64,000 bases of DNA, from assembly GCA_965214495.1 (NCBI GenBank), contig OZ243958.1, forward strand, positions 620,001-684,000, read 5' to 3'. The DNA comes from JANQOH01 sp965214495 (lineage in GTDB: Bacteria; Pseudomonadota; Alphaproteobacteria; UBA7887). This document shows, piece after piece, positions 35,203 to 44,191 of this stretch. The notes beneath the pieces are model-generated. The model did no database searches, had not been told where the DNA came from, and saw only the letters and a list, made by a program, of their open reading frames with translations. The position numbers and the translations under genes were made by a program. Position 1 is the stretch's first letter. The number at the start of each line of letters is the position of its first letter.

Positions 35203-36009
35203 ATGGCCGGCAGGCTGGAAGGCAAGACCGCGATCGTCACCGGTGCGGGATCGATCGGGCCGGGGTGGGGCAACGGCAAGGCGGCCGCCGTGCTCTTCGC
35301 GCGTGAAGGTGCGACGGTGCTGGCGATCGACGTCAACCCCGACGCTGCCGAAGAAACCCGCGGGATCATCGCCGACGAAGGCGGCGAATGCGCCGTCGCG
35401 GTCGCCGACGTCACCGACGACGCCGCAGTCGCCGCCGCTGTCGGAACCGCGATCCTGCGCTATGGCCGGATCGACGTTCTGCACAACAATGTCGGCATCG
35501 TCATCGGCAGCGGCCCGGCCGAGACCACCGAAGCCGACTGGGACCGCGGCGTGGCGGTGAACCTGAAGAGCGTATTCCTGACCGCCAAGCACGTTCTGCC
35601 GCACATGCAGCACCAGGGCGGCGGCGCCATCGTCAACGTCTCGTCGATCGCCGCCAATCGTTGGCTGGGCGTGCCCTATACTTCCTACGCGGCGACGAAA
35701 GCCGCGTTGCTCGGCTTCAGCCGGAACCTCGCCCTGCAATATGCCGGCGACGGGATACGCTGCAACTGTATCCTTCCCGGCATCGTCGATACGCCGCTTT
35801 TGCGGAAGCTACTCGCCGACGTCTATCCGGCCGAAGACATCCCGGAGCGCATCGCCTATCGCGACAGCCAGATTCCGATGCGGCGTATGGGCGACGCCTG
35901 GGACGTGGCTCACGCAGCGCTCTATCTGGCCTCGGACGAGGCGAAATATGTGACCGGCACGGAACTCGTCGTCGATGGCGGTCTCAGTGTCAGCGCCATC
36001 GCCGGCTGA
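35203..36009 (+). CDS. SDR family oxidoreductase with extended glycine loop
   Basis: This 268-aa SDR has the catalytic YAATK (about residues 166-170), NNVG and the serine of NVSSIAA. The cofactor loop is the extended TGAGSIGPGWGNGKA, a feature of a distinct SDR subgroup. AGGAG (35186-35190) precedes both GTG 35194 and ATG 35203. I prefer ATG because family members start MAGRLEGK. It is followed 5 nt later by the Ldh2-type dehydrogenase, forming an operon. Confidence 0.87.
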   Translation: MAGRLEGKTAIVTGAGSIGPGWGNGKAAAVLFAREGATVLAIDVNPDAAEETRGIIADEGGECAVAVADVTDDAAVAAAVGTAILRYGRIDVLHNNVGIVIGSGPAETTEADWDRGVAVNLKSVFLTAKHVLPHMQHQGGGAIVNVSSIAANRWLGVPYTSYAATKAALLGFSRNLALQYAGDGIRCNCILPGIVDTPLLRKLLADVYPAEDIPERIAYRDSQIPMRRMGDAWDVAHAALYLASDEAKYVTGTELVVDGGLSVSAIAG

Positions 36010-36014
36010 CCGCC

Positions 36015-37091
36015 ATGATGCGCCGCTTCTCCGCCGACACGCTGACGGCGCTTACCTGCGCCTTCTGTGCCGCAGGCGGCTCGGACGAACGCGAAGCCGA
36101 TATGGTGGCGCGGAACCTGGTCGAGGCCAATCTCGCCGGGCACGACAGCCACGGCGTCGGCATCCTCCCTGCCTACGCCACATCGATGGCGGACGGCTGG
36201 CTGAAGGCCAACGAGCGTCTCACGGTAGCGGACAACGACGGCCCGGTACTGCGTCTCGACGGTAATCTCGGCTACGGTCAGGTCATAGGCCACGAAGCGA
36301 TGACTCTCGGCGTCGCGCGCGCCCGCGAGCGCGGCGTGGCGGTGCTGGCATTGCGCATGAGCCACCATCTCGGTCGCATCGGTGCGTGGGCGGAACTCTG
36401 CGCCGACGCCGGGCTGGTCTCGATTCACTACGTCAATTCGGGGGGCTACCGCCCGAGCGTCGTGCCGTTCGGTGGCGCCGAGGCGCGTTACACTACAAAT
36501 CCCTATTGCACGGGTATTCCGGCCGCCAACGGGCAACCACCGATCATCCTCGACTTCGCCACCAGCGCGATCGCCATGGGCAAGGTTCGGGTCGCGCGCA
36601 ATGCGGGCACCGAAGTGCGCGACGGGGCGCTGGTCGATGCCGAGGGCCGCCCGACGCGCGATCCCGGAGTCATGTATGCCGATCCGCGCGGCGCGTTGGT
36701 GTCGATGGGGCTGCACAAGGGTTACGGCATGGCGCTGGTGTGCGAGGCGCTCGCCGGCGCGTTGACCAATGGCGGCGCGCACCTGCCGCAACGCGACCAC
36801 GGCCGGGCGATCATCAACAACATGTTGAGTGTGATCCTCGATCCGGGCGCGGTCGGCGACCGGGATTTCTTTCACGACGAAATCGCCGCGCTCGCCGACC
36901 ACGTCAAATCGTCGGCTCCGGCGCCCGGCGTGAAGTCGGTGATGGTGCCGGGCGATCCCGAACGCGAGGCGCGCGCCCGGCGTGCGGTCGAGGGTATTCC
37001 GATCGACGAGGAAACGCTCGGTCAGATCTACGAGAGCGGCGCCCGGATCGGACTCGATCCGGCCGAAGCGCGGCGAATCGTCGGGAACTGA
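36015..37091 (+). CDS. Malate/L-lactate dehydrogenase family (Ldh2) oxidoreductase
   Basis: This 358-aa enzyme of the Ldh2/ureidoglycolate dehydrogenase family uses NAD(P) on 2-hydroxyacids with a non-Rossmann fold. Visible motifs are ANLAGHDSHGVGILP (catalytic His near residue 48), VALRMSHHLGRIGAWAE-like helix, TTNPYCTGIP and LHKGYGMALVCEALAGALT. The substrate could be malate, lactate, sulfolactate or ureidoglycolate. It overlaps nothing, but lies 5 nt after the SDR gene. Confidence 0.9.
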   Translation: MMRRFSADTLTALTCAFCAAGGSDEREADMVARNLVEANLAGHDSHGVGILPAYATSMADGWLKANERLTVADNDGPVLRLDGNLGYGQVIGHEAMTLGVARARERGVAVLALRMSHHLGRIGAWAELCADAGLVSIHYVNSGGYRPSVVPFGGAEARYTTNPYCTGIPAANGQPPIILDFATSAIAMGKVRVARNAGTEVRDGALVDAEGRPTRDPGVMYADPRGALVSMGLHKGYGMALVCEALAGALTNGGAHLPQRDHGRAIINNMLSVILDPGAVGDRDFFHDEIAALADHVKSSAPAPGVKSVMVPGDPEREARARRAVEGIPIDEETLGQIYESGARIGLDPAEARRIVGN

Positions 37092-37124
37092 AATTCGTCT
37101 TGGCGCTCGCGCCCCGAAGAGAGA

Positions 37125-40100
37125 TCAATGAAAATCGCGCGCCCGGACCGGGAAGGGCGGTGCGTCGCGAGCGGGGCCCGGACGCTCGGCGAGCCGGGCG
37201 AGCATCGGCGTGAGATCGATCAGGCGTTCGGCGATGACATGGATGACGATGCCTTCGCGCTGCACGTCTCCGGTGACGCAGAGCAGCCGGGCGCCGAGCG
37301 CCACACGCCGATAGCGTTCGAAGACCGGCGGCCAGATCACGACGTTGGCGACTCCGGTCTCGTCTTCGAGGGTCGCGAAGATCACCCCCTTGGCGGTGCC
37401 GGGGCGCTGGCGCACCAGCACCAGCCCGCACACCGAGATCCGGCGTCCGGCGGCGACGCCGGGGAGGGCCGAGGCCGGGATCGCACCGCGTTCGTTCAAA
37501 TCCTCGCGCAGCAGCGACAGCGGATGCGCCTTCAGCGACAGGCGCAGGCTGTCGTAGTCTTCGGCGACCGCTTCGCCGAGCGCGGCTTCCGGCAAGACGG
37601 TGTGCGGTTCGCGCCCGGCGACGGCACGCGCTTCGGCAGCGGCGAACAACGGCGGGGGTGGCTCGCCGAGGCCGGCGACGGCCCACAGCCCCGCGCGCCG
37701 GGCAAGGCCGAGCGAACCGAACGCATCGGCCCGCGCCAGCCGGTCGAGCGTCGCCGCCGGCAGTCCGGTGCGCTGCCACAGCGCTTCGGCGCTGTCGTAG
37801 CCGTCGCCGCGGGCCGCCGTCAGCCGCGACGCATCGTCTTCCTTGAAGCCCTTGATCTGCCGCAGACCGAGGCGCAAAGCGAAACCGTCGCTGCTGTTTG
37901 CGTCCGGTTCCAGCGTGCAGTCCCAGTCGCTGCGGTTGATGTCGGGCGGGCGCACCGTCACCCCGTGGTTCCGCGCGTCGCCTACGATTTGCGCTGGCGC
38001 GTAGAACCCCATCGGCTGGCTGTTGATCAAGGCCGCGGCGAAGATGGCCGGGTGGTAGCATTTGAGCCACGACGAGACATAGACCAGGAGCGCGAAGCTC
38101 GCGGCGTGCGATTCGGGGAAGCCGTAATCGCCGAATCCCTCGATCTGGCTGAAACAGCGTTCGGCGAAGGCGCGTTCGTAGCCGCGCGCGACCATGCCCG
38201 CGATCAGCTTGTCACGGAAATTCCGGACCGTTCCGGTTTTGCGGAAGGTCGCCATGGCGCGACGCAATTGGTCGGCTTCGTCAGGCGTAAAACCACCGGC
38301 GACCACGGCGATGCGCATCGCCTGTTCCTGAAACAGCGGCACGCCGAGGGTCTTGCCCAATACCGATTCGAGATCGGATGAGGGGAAGCTCACTTTTTCC
38401 TCGCCGTGGCGGCGGCGCAGATAGGGATGCACCATGCCGCCCTGAATCGGACCCGGACGCACGATCGCGACCTCGATCACCAGATCGTAGAACGTGCGCG
38501 GTGCGAGGCGCGGCAGCATCGACATCTGGGCGCGGCTCTCGACCTGGAACACGCCGATGGTGTCGGCGCGGCACAGCATGTCGTAAACGTGCGGATCGTC
38601 GGGCGGCACGCCGGCAAGGTCGTAACGCAGACCGCGGTGGCGGGCGATCAGGTCGAAGGCCTTGCGGATGCAGGTGAGCATCCCGAGCCCGAGCACGTCG
38701 ATCTTGAGCATCCCGAGCGCGTCGATGTCGTCCTTGTCCCACTCGATCACCGTGCGCCGTTCCATGGCGGCGTTCTCGATCGGCACCGTTTCGGACAACG
38801 GGCCGCGGGTGATCACGAAGCCGCCGACATGCTGCGAGAGATGGCGCGGGAAGCCGATCAATTCGTCGATCAGCGCCAGTGTGAGCCGCAGGCGGCGATC
38901 GTTCGGGTCGAGCCCGAGCGCGCGCAACGCTGCGTCGCCGGCTCCGGCATCGCTCCAGCTTCGCGAGTCCCTGGCCAGGGCGCCGGTCAGGTCGCGCGAG
39001 AGGCCGAGCGCCTTGGCGACCTCGCGAATGGCGCTACGCCGGCGATACCCGATCACGGTCGCGGTCAGCCCGGCGCGGTCGCGGCCGTATTTGTCATAGA
39101 TATACTGGATGACCTCCTCGCGGCGCTCATGCTCGAAATCGACGTCGATGTCGGGCGGTTCGTTGCGCGCCGAGGAGACGAAACGCTCGAACAGCATGTC
39201 GTGATGCGCGGGGTCCACGGCGGTGATGCCGAGGCAGTAGCAGACCGCCGAATTGGCGGCCGAACCGCGCCCCTGGCACAGAATCCCCTGCGTTCGCGCG
39301 AAGCGCACCACGTCGTGGACGGTGAGGAAATAAGGCGCGTAGGCCAACCTCTCGATCAGACCGAGTTCGTGGTCGATCTGGGCCTGGACCTTGGGCGGAA
39401 CCGCGCCGCCATAACGGTCGCGGGCGCCGTCGGCGACGAGGCGGGAGAGCCAGGATTGCGGGGTTTCGCCTGCGGGTACGATTTCGTCGGGATATTCGTA
39501 GGTCAGTTCGTCGAGGTCGAACGCACAGGCCTTGGCGATGGCGGCACTGCGGGCGACGGCGTCCGGATAGCCCGCGAACAGACGCGCCATTTCGTCCGGC
39601 GTCTTGATGTGACGTTCGGCGTTCGCTGTCAGCCGCCGGCCGGCTTCGTCGATCGTGCACCCTTCGCGGATACAGGTCAGCACGTCGGCGAGCGGGCGTC
39701 GGTCCGGGCGGTGATAGAGCACGTCGTTGGTGGCGACCAGCGGCGCGCCGGCCGCGGCGGCGAGATCGGCCAGCACGGCGAGCCGTTCGCCGTCGCGACC
39801 GTCGAAACGACGGTTCGCGGCCAGGAACACGCGCGGATGGCGCCGCGCGATCCGCGCCAGGGCGGCGGCAAACCGGTCTCCGGGCGGCGTATCGGCGGGC
39901 GGCAGCACGATCAGGTGTTGACCGTCCGCGTGTTTCTCGACATCCGGCCAGCCGATGCGGCACTGGCCTTTCGAGGCGCGCCGCCGGCCCACCGTGAGCA
40001 GACGCGAAAGATGTCCGTAGGCGGCACGGTCGGTGGGCAGGCAGAGCGCGCTCGGCCCGTCGTCGAGGTCGAGCCGGGCGCCGACCACAAGACGAATACC

Positions 40101-40274
40101 GGTCCGTTTGGCTTCGGTGTGGGCGCGCACCACGCCGGCCAGACTGTTGCGGTCGGTGATCGCGATCGCCCGGTGGCCGAGCGCGGCGGCACGCGCCACC
40201 AATTCTCCCGGATGCGCCGCCCCTTCGAGGAAGGTGAAATTGCTTGTCACCTGCAATTCGGCATAAGCGGTCAT
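37125..40274 (-). CDS. dnaE2: Error-prone DNA polymerase DnaE2 (ImuC)
   Basis: This 1049-aa C-family polymerase is the damage-tolerance paralogue of the replicative alpha subunit. A PHP domain starts YAELQVTSNFTFLEGAAHP, the polymerase active-site acidic cluster is PPDIDVDFEHERRE, and GRGSAANSAVCYCLGI and the C-terminal OB-fold (ISVCGLVLVRQRPGTAKGV) follow. The length is typical for DnaE2. The ATG overlaps the imuB stop by 4 bp. It is the last gene of the SOS cassette. Confidence 0.96.
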   Translation of the reverse strand: MTAYAELQVTSNFTFLEGAAHPGELVARAAALGHRAIAITDRNSLAGVVRAHTEAKRTGIRLVVGARLDLDDGPSALCLPTDRAAYGHLSRLLTVGRRRASKGQCRIGWPDVEKHADGQHLIVLPPADTPPGDRFAAALARIARRHPRVFLAANRRFDGRDGERLAVLADLAAAAGAPLVATNDVLYHRPDRRPLADVLTCIREGCTIDEAGRRLTANAERHIKTPDEMARLFAGYPDAVARSAAIAKACAFDLDELTYEYPDEIVPAGETPQSWLSRLVADGARDRYGGAVPPKVQAQIDHELGLIERLAYAPYFLTVHDVVRFARTQGILCQGRGSAANSAVCYCLGITAVDPAHHDMLFERFVSSARNEPPDIDVDFEHERREEVIQYIYDKYGRDRAGLTATVIGYRRRSAIREVAKALGLSRDLTGALARDSRSWSDAGAGDAALRALGLDPNDRRLRLTLALIDELIGFPRHLSQHVGGFVITRGPLSETVPIENAAMERRTVIEWDKDDIDALGMLKIDVLGLGMLTCIRKAFDLIARHRGLRYDLAGVPPDDPHVYDMLCRADTIGVFQVESRAQMSMLPRLAPRTFYDLVIEVAIVRPGPIQGGMVHPYLRRRHGEEKVSFPSSDLESVLGKTLGVPLFQEQAMRIAVVAGGFTPDEADQLRRAMATFRKTGTVRNFRDKLIAGMVARGYERAFAERCFSQIEGFGDYGFPESHAASFALLVYVSSWLKCYHPAIFAAALINSQPMGFYAPAQIVGDARNHGVTVRPPDINRSDWDCTLEPDANSSDGFALRLGLRQIKGFKEDDASRLTAARGDGYDSAEALWQRTGLPAATLDRLARADAFGSLGLARRAGLWAVAGLGEPPPPLFAAAEARAVAGREPHTVLPEAALGEAVAEDYDSLRLSLKAHPLSLLREDLNERGAIPASALPGVAAGRRISVCGLVLVRQRPGTAKGVIFATLEDETGVANVVIWPPVFERYRRVALGARLLCVTGDVQREGIVIHVIAERLIDLTPMLARLAERPGPARDAPPFPVRARDFH

Positions 40275-41803
40275 CCGAACAGGCCGTGCAGATACCAGCG
40301 CGGTGCGGGCGCGCCGGGGGTGTCGTAAAAGCCTTCGCGGTAGAGCCAGAAGCGGGCGCCGGTGGGGTCTTCGACCCGGTAATAGTCGCGGACCGGTACG
40401 TCTTCTTCGCGCCACCACTCGTCGGCGATGCGTTCGGGGCCGCTTGCACGCGCTGTGCGAATGACGCGGCCCCGCCAGCGAAACAGTATCGGCGGGCCAT
40501 CGGGCACCATCGCCGTCGCTTCCACCGGTTGCGACGGATCGAAAAGGCGGATCGGACGCAGGACTGCCGGCCAGGCCGGTGTTTCGCCGGGGTCGGGCAG
40601 CGGTGCAAGGCGGCGGACCGCGCGATCGGGATGGTGGGTGTCGCGCGGACCGAGGCGAACGACGCGGCCGGCGCCGAGGCGGTTGGCGAGACGGTCGATC
40701 AGGCCGGCGGGATCGGCGCCGGCGCGTTCGGTATCGATGCGGCCGGCGGCGAAGCGGGTTTGCACCGGTGCCAGCGGTTCGGTGCGCGATGCCTCGATCT
40801 GCATGACCTCGATGCCCAAGCCGGCATCGAGACCATCGAGCCGGTCGGCGAACAGCGTGGCCAGGCGCCCGGCATCGCAGCGTGCCCGGCTGGTCCCGAC
40901 GGTGAGCGCGCAGGCATTGCCATCGACACGGAACAGGCGGAGCGTCAACCGGCGGGCGCCGAGTCCGGCCCCGGCAAGCCCCGCGCACAGTTCGTCGAGC
41001 AATGTGCCGAGCGCGGCGGCGATTGAAGCAGTATCGGTGACCGGTTCGGCGAACCCGCGGCGCGCCCGATAATGGGGCGGCGTCCGTTGGGGCGCGATCG
41101 GCTCGGCGCGGCGGCCGAACGCCTGGTCGAGCCGATCGAGCACGAGGCGGCCGAAACGACGGGCGAGGGGGGCGCGCGGCAAGTCGTAGAGGTCGCCAAC
41201 GCGGCACAGGCCGACGCGGGCGAGGCCGGCTACGGTCTCGGCCGGCAGCCTGAGCGCCGCCGTCGGCAGTGGCGCCAATGTGGCGCGTGCCGCGCCCGCG
41301 GAGATCGCGCCGCCGCCGCCGGCGAAGCGCGCCACCGCCCAGGCAGCGCCCGGGGTTTCGGCGATCCCGGTGCGATAGTCGTGGCCCTGGCGCGCCAGGC
41401 CCGCCGACAGCCGGTCCAGTAGCGCCGCATCGCCGCCGAACAAGTGGCTGCAACCGGTAACGTCGAGCCACAAGCCGTCGCGGCCGCATGGCGCTGTCCA
41501 CGGCGTGAAGCGTTGCGCCCAGTCAGCCAGCGCCGCGAGCCGGCGGGCGGTGGCGAGCGGATCGTCGGGCCGGGTGATCAGTCCGGGCGCCAAGGCGCGG
41601 GCATCGGCCAGCGTCATGCCGGGCGCGAGGCCGGCCGCCGCGGCCGCTGCCGAGACGGCGGCCAGCCGCTCGGTCCCCGCCGCCGACTCGGTCAACGCGA
41701 ACGGTTCAGCCGGTGTGTCGGAAGCGCGCCGCCGGCCTGATTTGGCGGCCTGACGCGGCCCCGTCCGCCAATGCGGCAACCAGAGATAAACGATGCGTTT
41801 CAT
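40271..41803 (-). CDS. imuB: ImuB, catalytically inactive Y-family polymerase-like mutasome protein
   Basis: This 510-aa protein has the Y-family polymerase layout but begins RIVYLWLPHW in place of the D-x-D-x-F-F catalytic start, as in ImuB, which serves as an adaptor between the clamp, ImuA and DnaE2. SCHLFGG-type palm sequence (CSHLFGGDAALL) and helix-hairpin region RLPAETVAGLARVGLCRVGDL are visible. The start lies 98 bp inside imuA, a long overlap. The end overlaps dnaE2 by 4 bp. Confidence 0.94.
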   Translation of the reverse strand: MKRIVYLWLPHWRTGPRQAAKSGRRRASDTPAEPFALTESAAGTERLAAVSAAAAAAGLAPGMTLADARALAPGLITRPDDPLATARRLAALADWAQRFTPWTAPCGRDGLWLDVTGCSHLFGGDAALLDRLSAGLARQGHDYRTGIAETPGAAWAVARFAGGGGAISAGAARATLAPLPTAALRLPAETVAGLARVGLCRVGDLYDLPRAPLARRFGRLVLDRLDQAFGRRAEPIAPQRTPPHYRARRGFAEPVTDTASIAAALGTLLDELCAGLAGAGLGARRLTLRLFRVDGNACALTVGTSRARCDAGRLATLFADRLDGLDAGLGIEVMQIEASRTEPLAPVQTRFAAGRIDTERAGADPAGLIDRLANRLGAGRVVRLGPRDTHHPDRAVRRLAPLPDPGETPAWPAVLRPIRLFDPSQPVEATAMVPDGPPILFRWRGRVIRTARASGPERIADEWWREEDVPVRDYYRVEDPTGARFWLYREGFYDTPGAPAPRWYLHGLFG

Positions 41804-42494
41804 GACACCATTCGACGATCCATTCTCGCGGCACGCCGCCGCGGCAACGAGTCAGGGAAAGCCGCCAGCGCACCGCGCCGGGGCCGCCGCCGGGAAGTGC
41901 GGCGGCGGCGCCCGGTGCGACGCGCCATCGTGTGACCGCCGCCAGGGTGCGGTTCGGGCGGTCCGGCCGTTGCAGCAGCAGACACAGGCTGCCGCGCGCA
42001 CGGGCAGCGAGTTGCAGGCGGCGGCTGGCGGTCAGATCGGCGGCGACCTCTCCGACTACGGCCGGAATGCCTGCACGCAAGGCTTCCTCGACCGTCCACA
42101 GCGCTTCCTCCGTCCGTGCGGCGCGCACCACGATCAGGCGCGCCGTGTCGAGGCCGAAGGCGGCGAGGCCGGGGGCGTAGAGACCGCCGTCATGTGCACA
42201 CCACAGGGTCGGTCCGTTCGTTCCGGCCGCGCGTCCCGCGAGCACTGCGGCGAACGCGCTGGCGGCAGCGAAGGCGGCTTCGCCGGGGGGTGAATCCGCG
42301 GCGCCGGCGATTTCGTGCACCGCCCCGCGCACAAGGCCGCCGCCGGGCAACGCCCGGTCGATCGCCGCCGGCCCGAAACGCACGATTCCGTCGCCCGATG
42401 CGCCTCGGTCTTGCGCGCCGTCCCCGCCTTCGATAGCTGCGATGCGTGCCCGCAACGCCGCCAGAGCGGACGGGCGGGAGGCCGCCATGTCCAT
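41706..42494 (-). CDS. imuA: ImuA, RecA/SulA-like mutasome protein
   Basis: This 262-aa protein is the first gene of the SOS mutagenesis operon. Its N-terminal helix ALAALRARIAAIE and the RFGPAAIDRALPGGGLVRGAVHEI segment are typical of ImuA, a RecA-fold relative that lacks a proper ATP loop. I chose ATG 42494 because GGGAGG (42505-42500) sits 5 nt upstream. A TTG at 42512 would overrun that site. The LexA box begins 19 bp before the start codon. Confidence 0.92.
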   Translation of the reverse strand: MDMAASRPSALAALRARIAAIEGGDGAQDRGASGDGIVRFGPAAIDRALPGGGLVRGAVHEIAGAADSPPGEAAFAAASAFAAVLAGRAAGTNGPTLWCAHDGGLYAPGLAAFGLDTARLIVVRAARTEEALWTVEEALRAGIPAVVGEVAADLTASRRLQLAARARGSLCLLLQRPDRPNRTLAAVTRWRVAPGAAAALPGGGPGAVRWRLSLTRCRGGVPREWIVEWCHETHRLSLVAALADGAASGRQIRPAARFRHTG

Positions 42495-42513
42495 GAACGC
42501 CTCCCGTTCCAAT

Positions 42514-42528
42514 GTTCGTTTTTTGTTC
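42514..42528 (-). promoter_or_regulatory. LexA (SOS) operator of imuA-imuB-dnaE2
   Basis: GTTC (42514-42517), seven bases, then GTTC (42525-42528) is a perfect match to the alphaproteobacterial LexA site GTTC-N7-GTTC. It reads GAAC-N7-GAAC toward imuA. It stands 19 bp before the imuA start, where bound LexA would block initiation, and 152 bp from the divergent amidase gene. Confidence 0.9.
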
Positions 42529-42679
42529 TTTCAGACTTTCCGGCGCGCGTCAAGTCGGGATGCCGCGCGCAGGGCGTCTTCGATGGCGCCACCGGCGGCG
42601 CTCTTCTAGAGTGGGATCAAGCCCGCGTTTCGACGAGCGGAGCCTGTTTCTCTCTCGCCCCTTTGCCGAGGTATCGCCG

Positions 42680-44089
42680 ATGGAACGGACCGACCTCTGT
42701 TATACGCCGGCGACCGACATGGCCCGGATGATCCGCGACAAGGCGGTCTCGCCCGTCGAAATCCTCGACGCGGTAGCGGCACGGATCGAAACGCTGGAGC
42801 TGCGGGTGAACGCCTTCGCCGCGCTTACCCTCGAAACGGCGCGCGATGCGGCACGGGCCGCCGAGGATGCGGTCATGCGCGGCGACGCGCTCGGGCCCCT
42901 GCACGGCGTACCGGTCACGATCAAGGACCTGGCCGACATGGCGGGCGTGTCGACGCGGCGCGGCTCGCACACGACCGAAGGTGCGGAAGCGCCCGGTATG
43001 GACGCACCCCAGACCGCGCGTCTCAGGGCCGCCGGCGCGGTGATCCTGGGCAAAACCACCACGTCCGAGTTCGGTTGGAAGGGCGTGAGCCAAAGCCCGC
43101 TCACCGGCGTCACGCACAATCCCTGGCGTTACGGCTACAACGCCGGCGCGTCGTCCGCCGGCGCCGGCGCCGCTGCGGCGGCTGGCTTCGGGCCGCTGCA
43201 TCATGGCTCCGATGGTGCCGGGTCGATCCGAATGCCGTCGCATTTTTGCGGCATCTTCGGTCTCAAGCCGAGCTTCGGGCGGGTGCCGAACTGGCCGGTG
43301 CAGAATAACGACCAGGTTAGTTGCAGCGGACCGATGACGCGCACCGTCGCCGATGCGGCGCTGATGCTGAAGGCGATGGCCGGCCCGCACCCGCTGGAAT
43401 TCACCACCCTGGAGGCGCCGCCGGCGGATTATCCGGCCCTGCTCGACTCTTCGCTTGCCGGGCGCAGGGTCGCGTTCAGCCCCGATCTCGACCATGCCCG
43501 GGTCGATCCCGCGGTCGCCGCGGCGGTGGCGGACGCGGCACAAACGTTCGAGGAGTTGGGTTGCGTCGTGGAAACCGCTGCGACGCCCTTCGCGACGGAA
43601 GGCGCCTCCGCGGTGCGCCTGCTGTGGGCCGCGCATATGCGGGTCCATCGGCATTGGCTCGAAACCCACGAAGCACGCATGGACCCCGGACTCGTGGCGT
43701 GCATGAGAAGCGCCGCCGGCGTCGGCATGGACGAATATGTCTCCATGCGCGGGCGCAAGCTGGCGGTGATCGACTCGATCCACCGGTTTTTCGGGGAGTG
43801 GGATCTGTTGCTCACGCCCTCGGTCTCCGTGCCGGCCTTTCCGGCCGACCGCCTCGCGCCCGATGACTGGCCGGCGCACGAGTGGGACTGGCTGCGCTGG
43901 GCCGAGTTTTCGTGGCCGTTCAACTTCAGCGGCAACCCGGCGGCGTCGGTTCCGTGCGGTTTCACGCCGGACGGCCTGCCGGTGGGATTGCAGATCGTCG
44001 GCCGCCGCTTCGACGATCTGGGCGTGCTGCAAGCGGCGGCGGCATTCGAGCGTGTCCGGCCGTGGGTGGAGAAACGCCCACCGCTGTGA
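42680..44089 (+). CDS. Amidase signature family hydrolase
   Basis: This 469-aa amidase-signature hydrolase retains the full catalytic set: Lys82 in TIKDLAD, the cis Ser158 in GASSAG, and nucleophile Ser182 in GAGSIR, with the 76- and 24-residue spacings expected for the family. GSDGAGSIRMPSHFCGIFGLKP replaces the commoner GTDGGGS form. No GatB or GatC neighbour exists, so it is a stand-alone amidase and not the tRNA amidotransferase. The substrate is unknown. Confidence 0.9.
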   Translation: MERTDLCYTPATDMARMIRDKAVSPVEILDAVAARIETLELRVNAFAALTLETARDAARAAEDAVMRGDALGPLHGVPVTIKDLADMAGVSTRRGSHTTEGAEAPGMDAPQTARLRAAGAVILGKTTTSEFGWKGVSQSPLTGVTHNPWRYGYNAGASSAGAGAAAAAGFGPLHHGSDGAGSIRMPSHFCGIFGLKPSFGRVPNWPVQNNDQVSCSGPMTRTVADAALMLKAMAGPHPLEFTTLEAPPADYPALLDSSLAGRRVAFSPDLDHARVDPAVAAAVADAAQTFEELGCVVETAATPFATEGASAVRLLWAAHMRVHRHWLETHEARMDPGLVACMRSAAGVGMDEYVSMRGRKLAVIDSIHRFFGEWDLLLTPSVSVPAFPADRLAPDDWPAHEWDWLRWAEFSWPFNFSGNPAASVPCGFTPDGLPVGLQIVGRRFDDLGVLQAAAAFERVRPWVEKRPPL

Positions 44090-44191
44090 GCGCCGTCGCG
44101 ACGCGCTGGACGAAAGCCCCTCCGATACGGCACAATCGTGCTGGGCGCCCGCCGAAGCGAAGGGAGGGGCGCCTTCAGAGGGAGGAAATCG

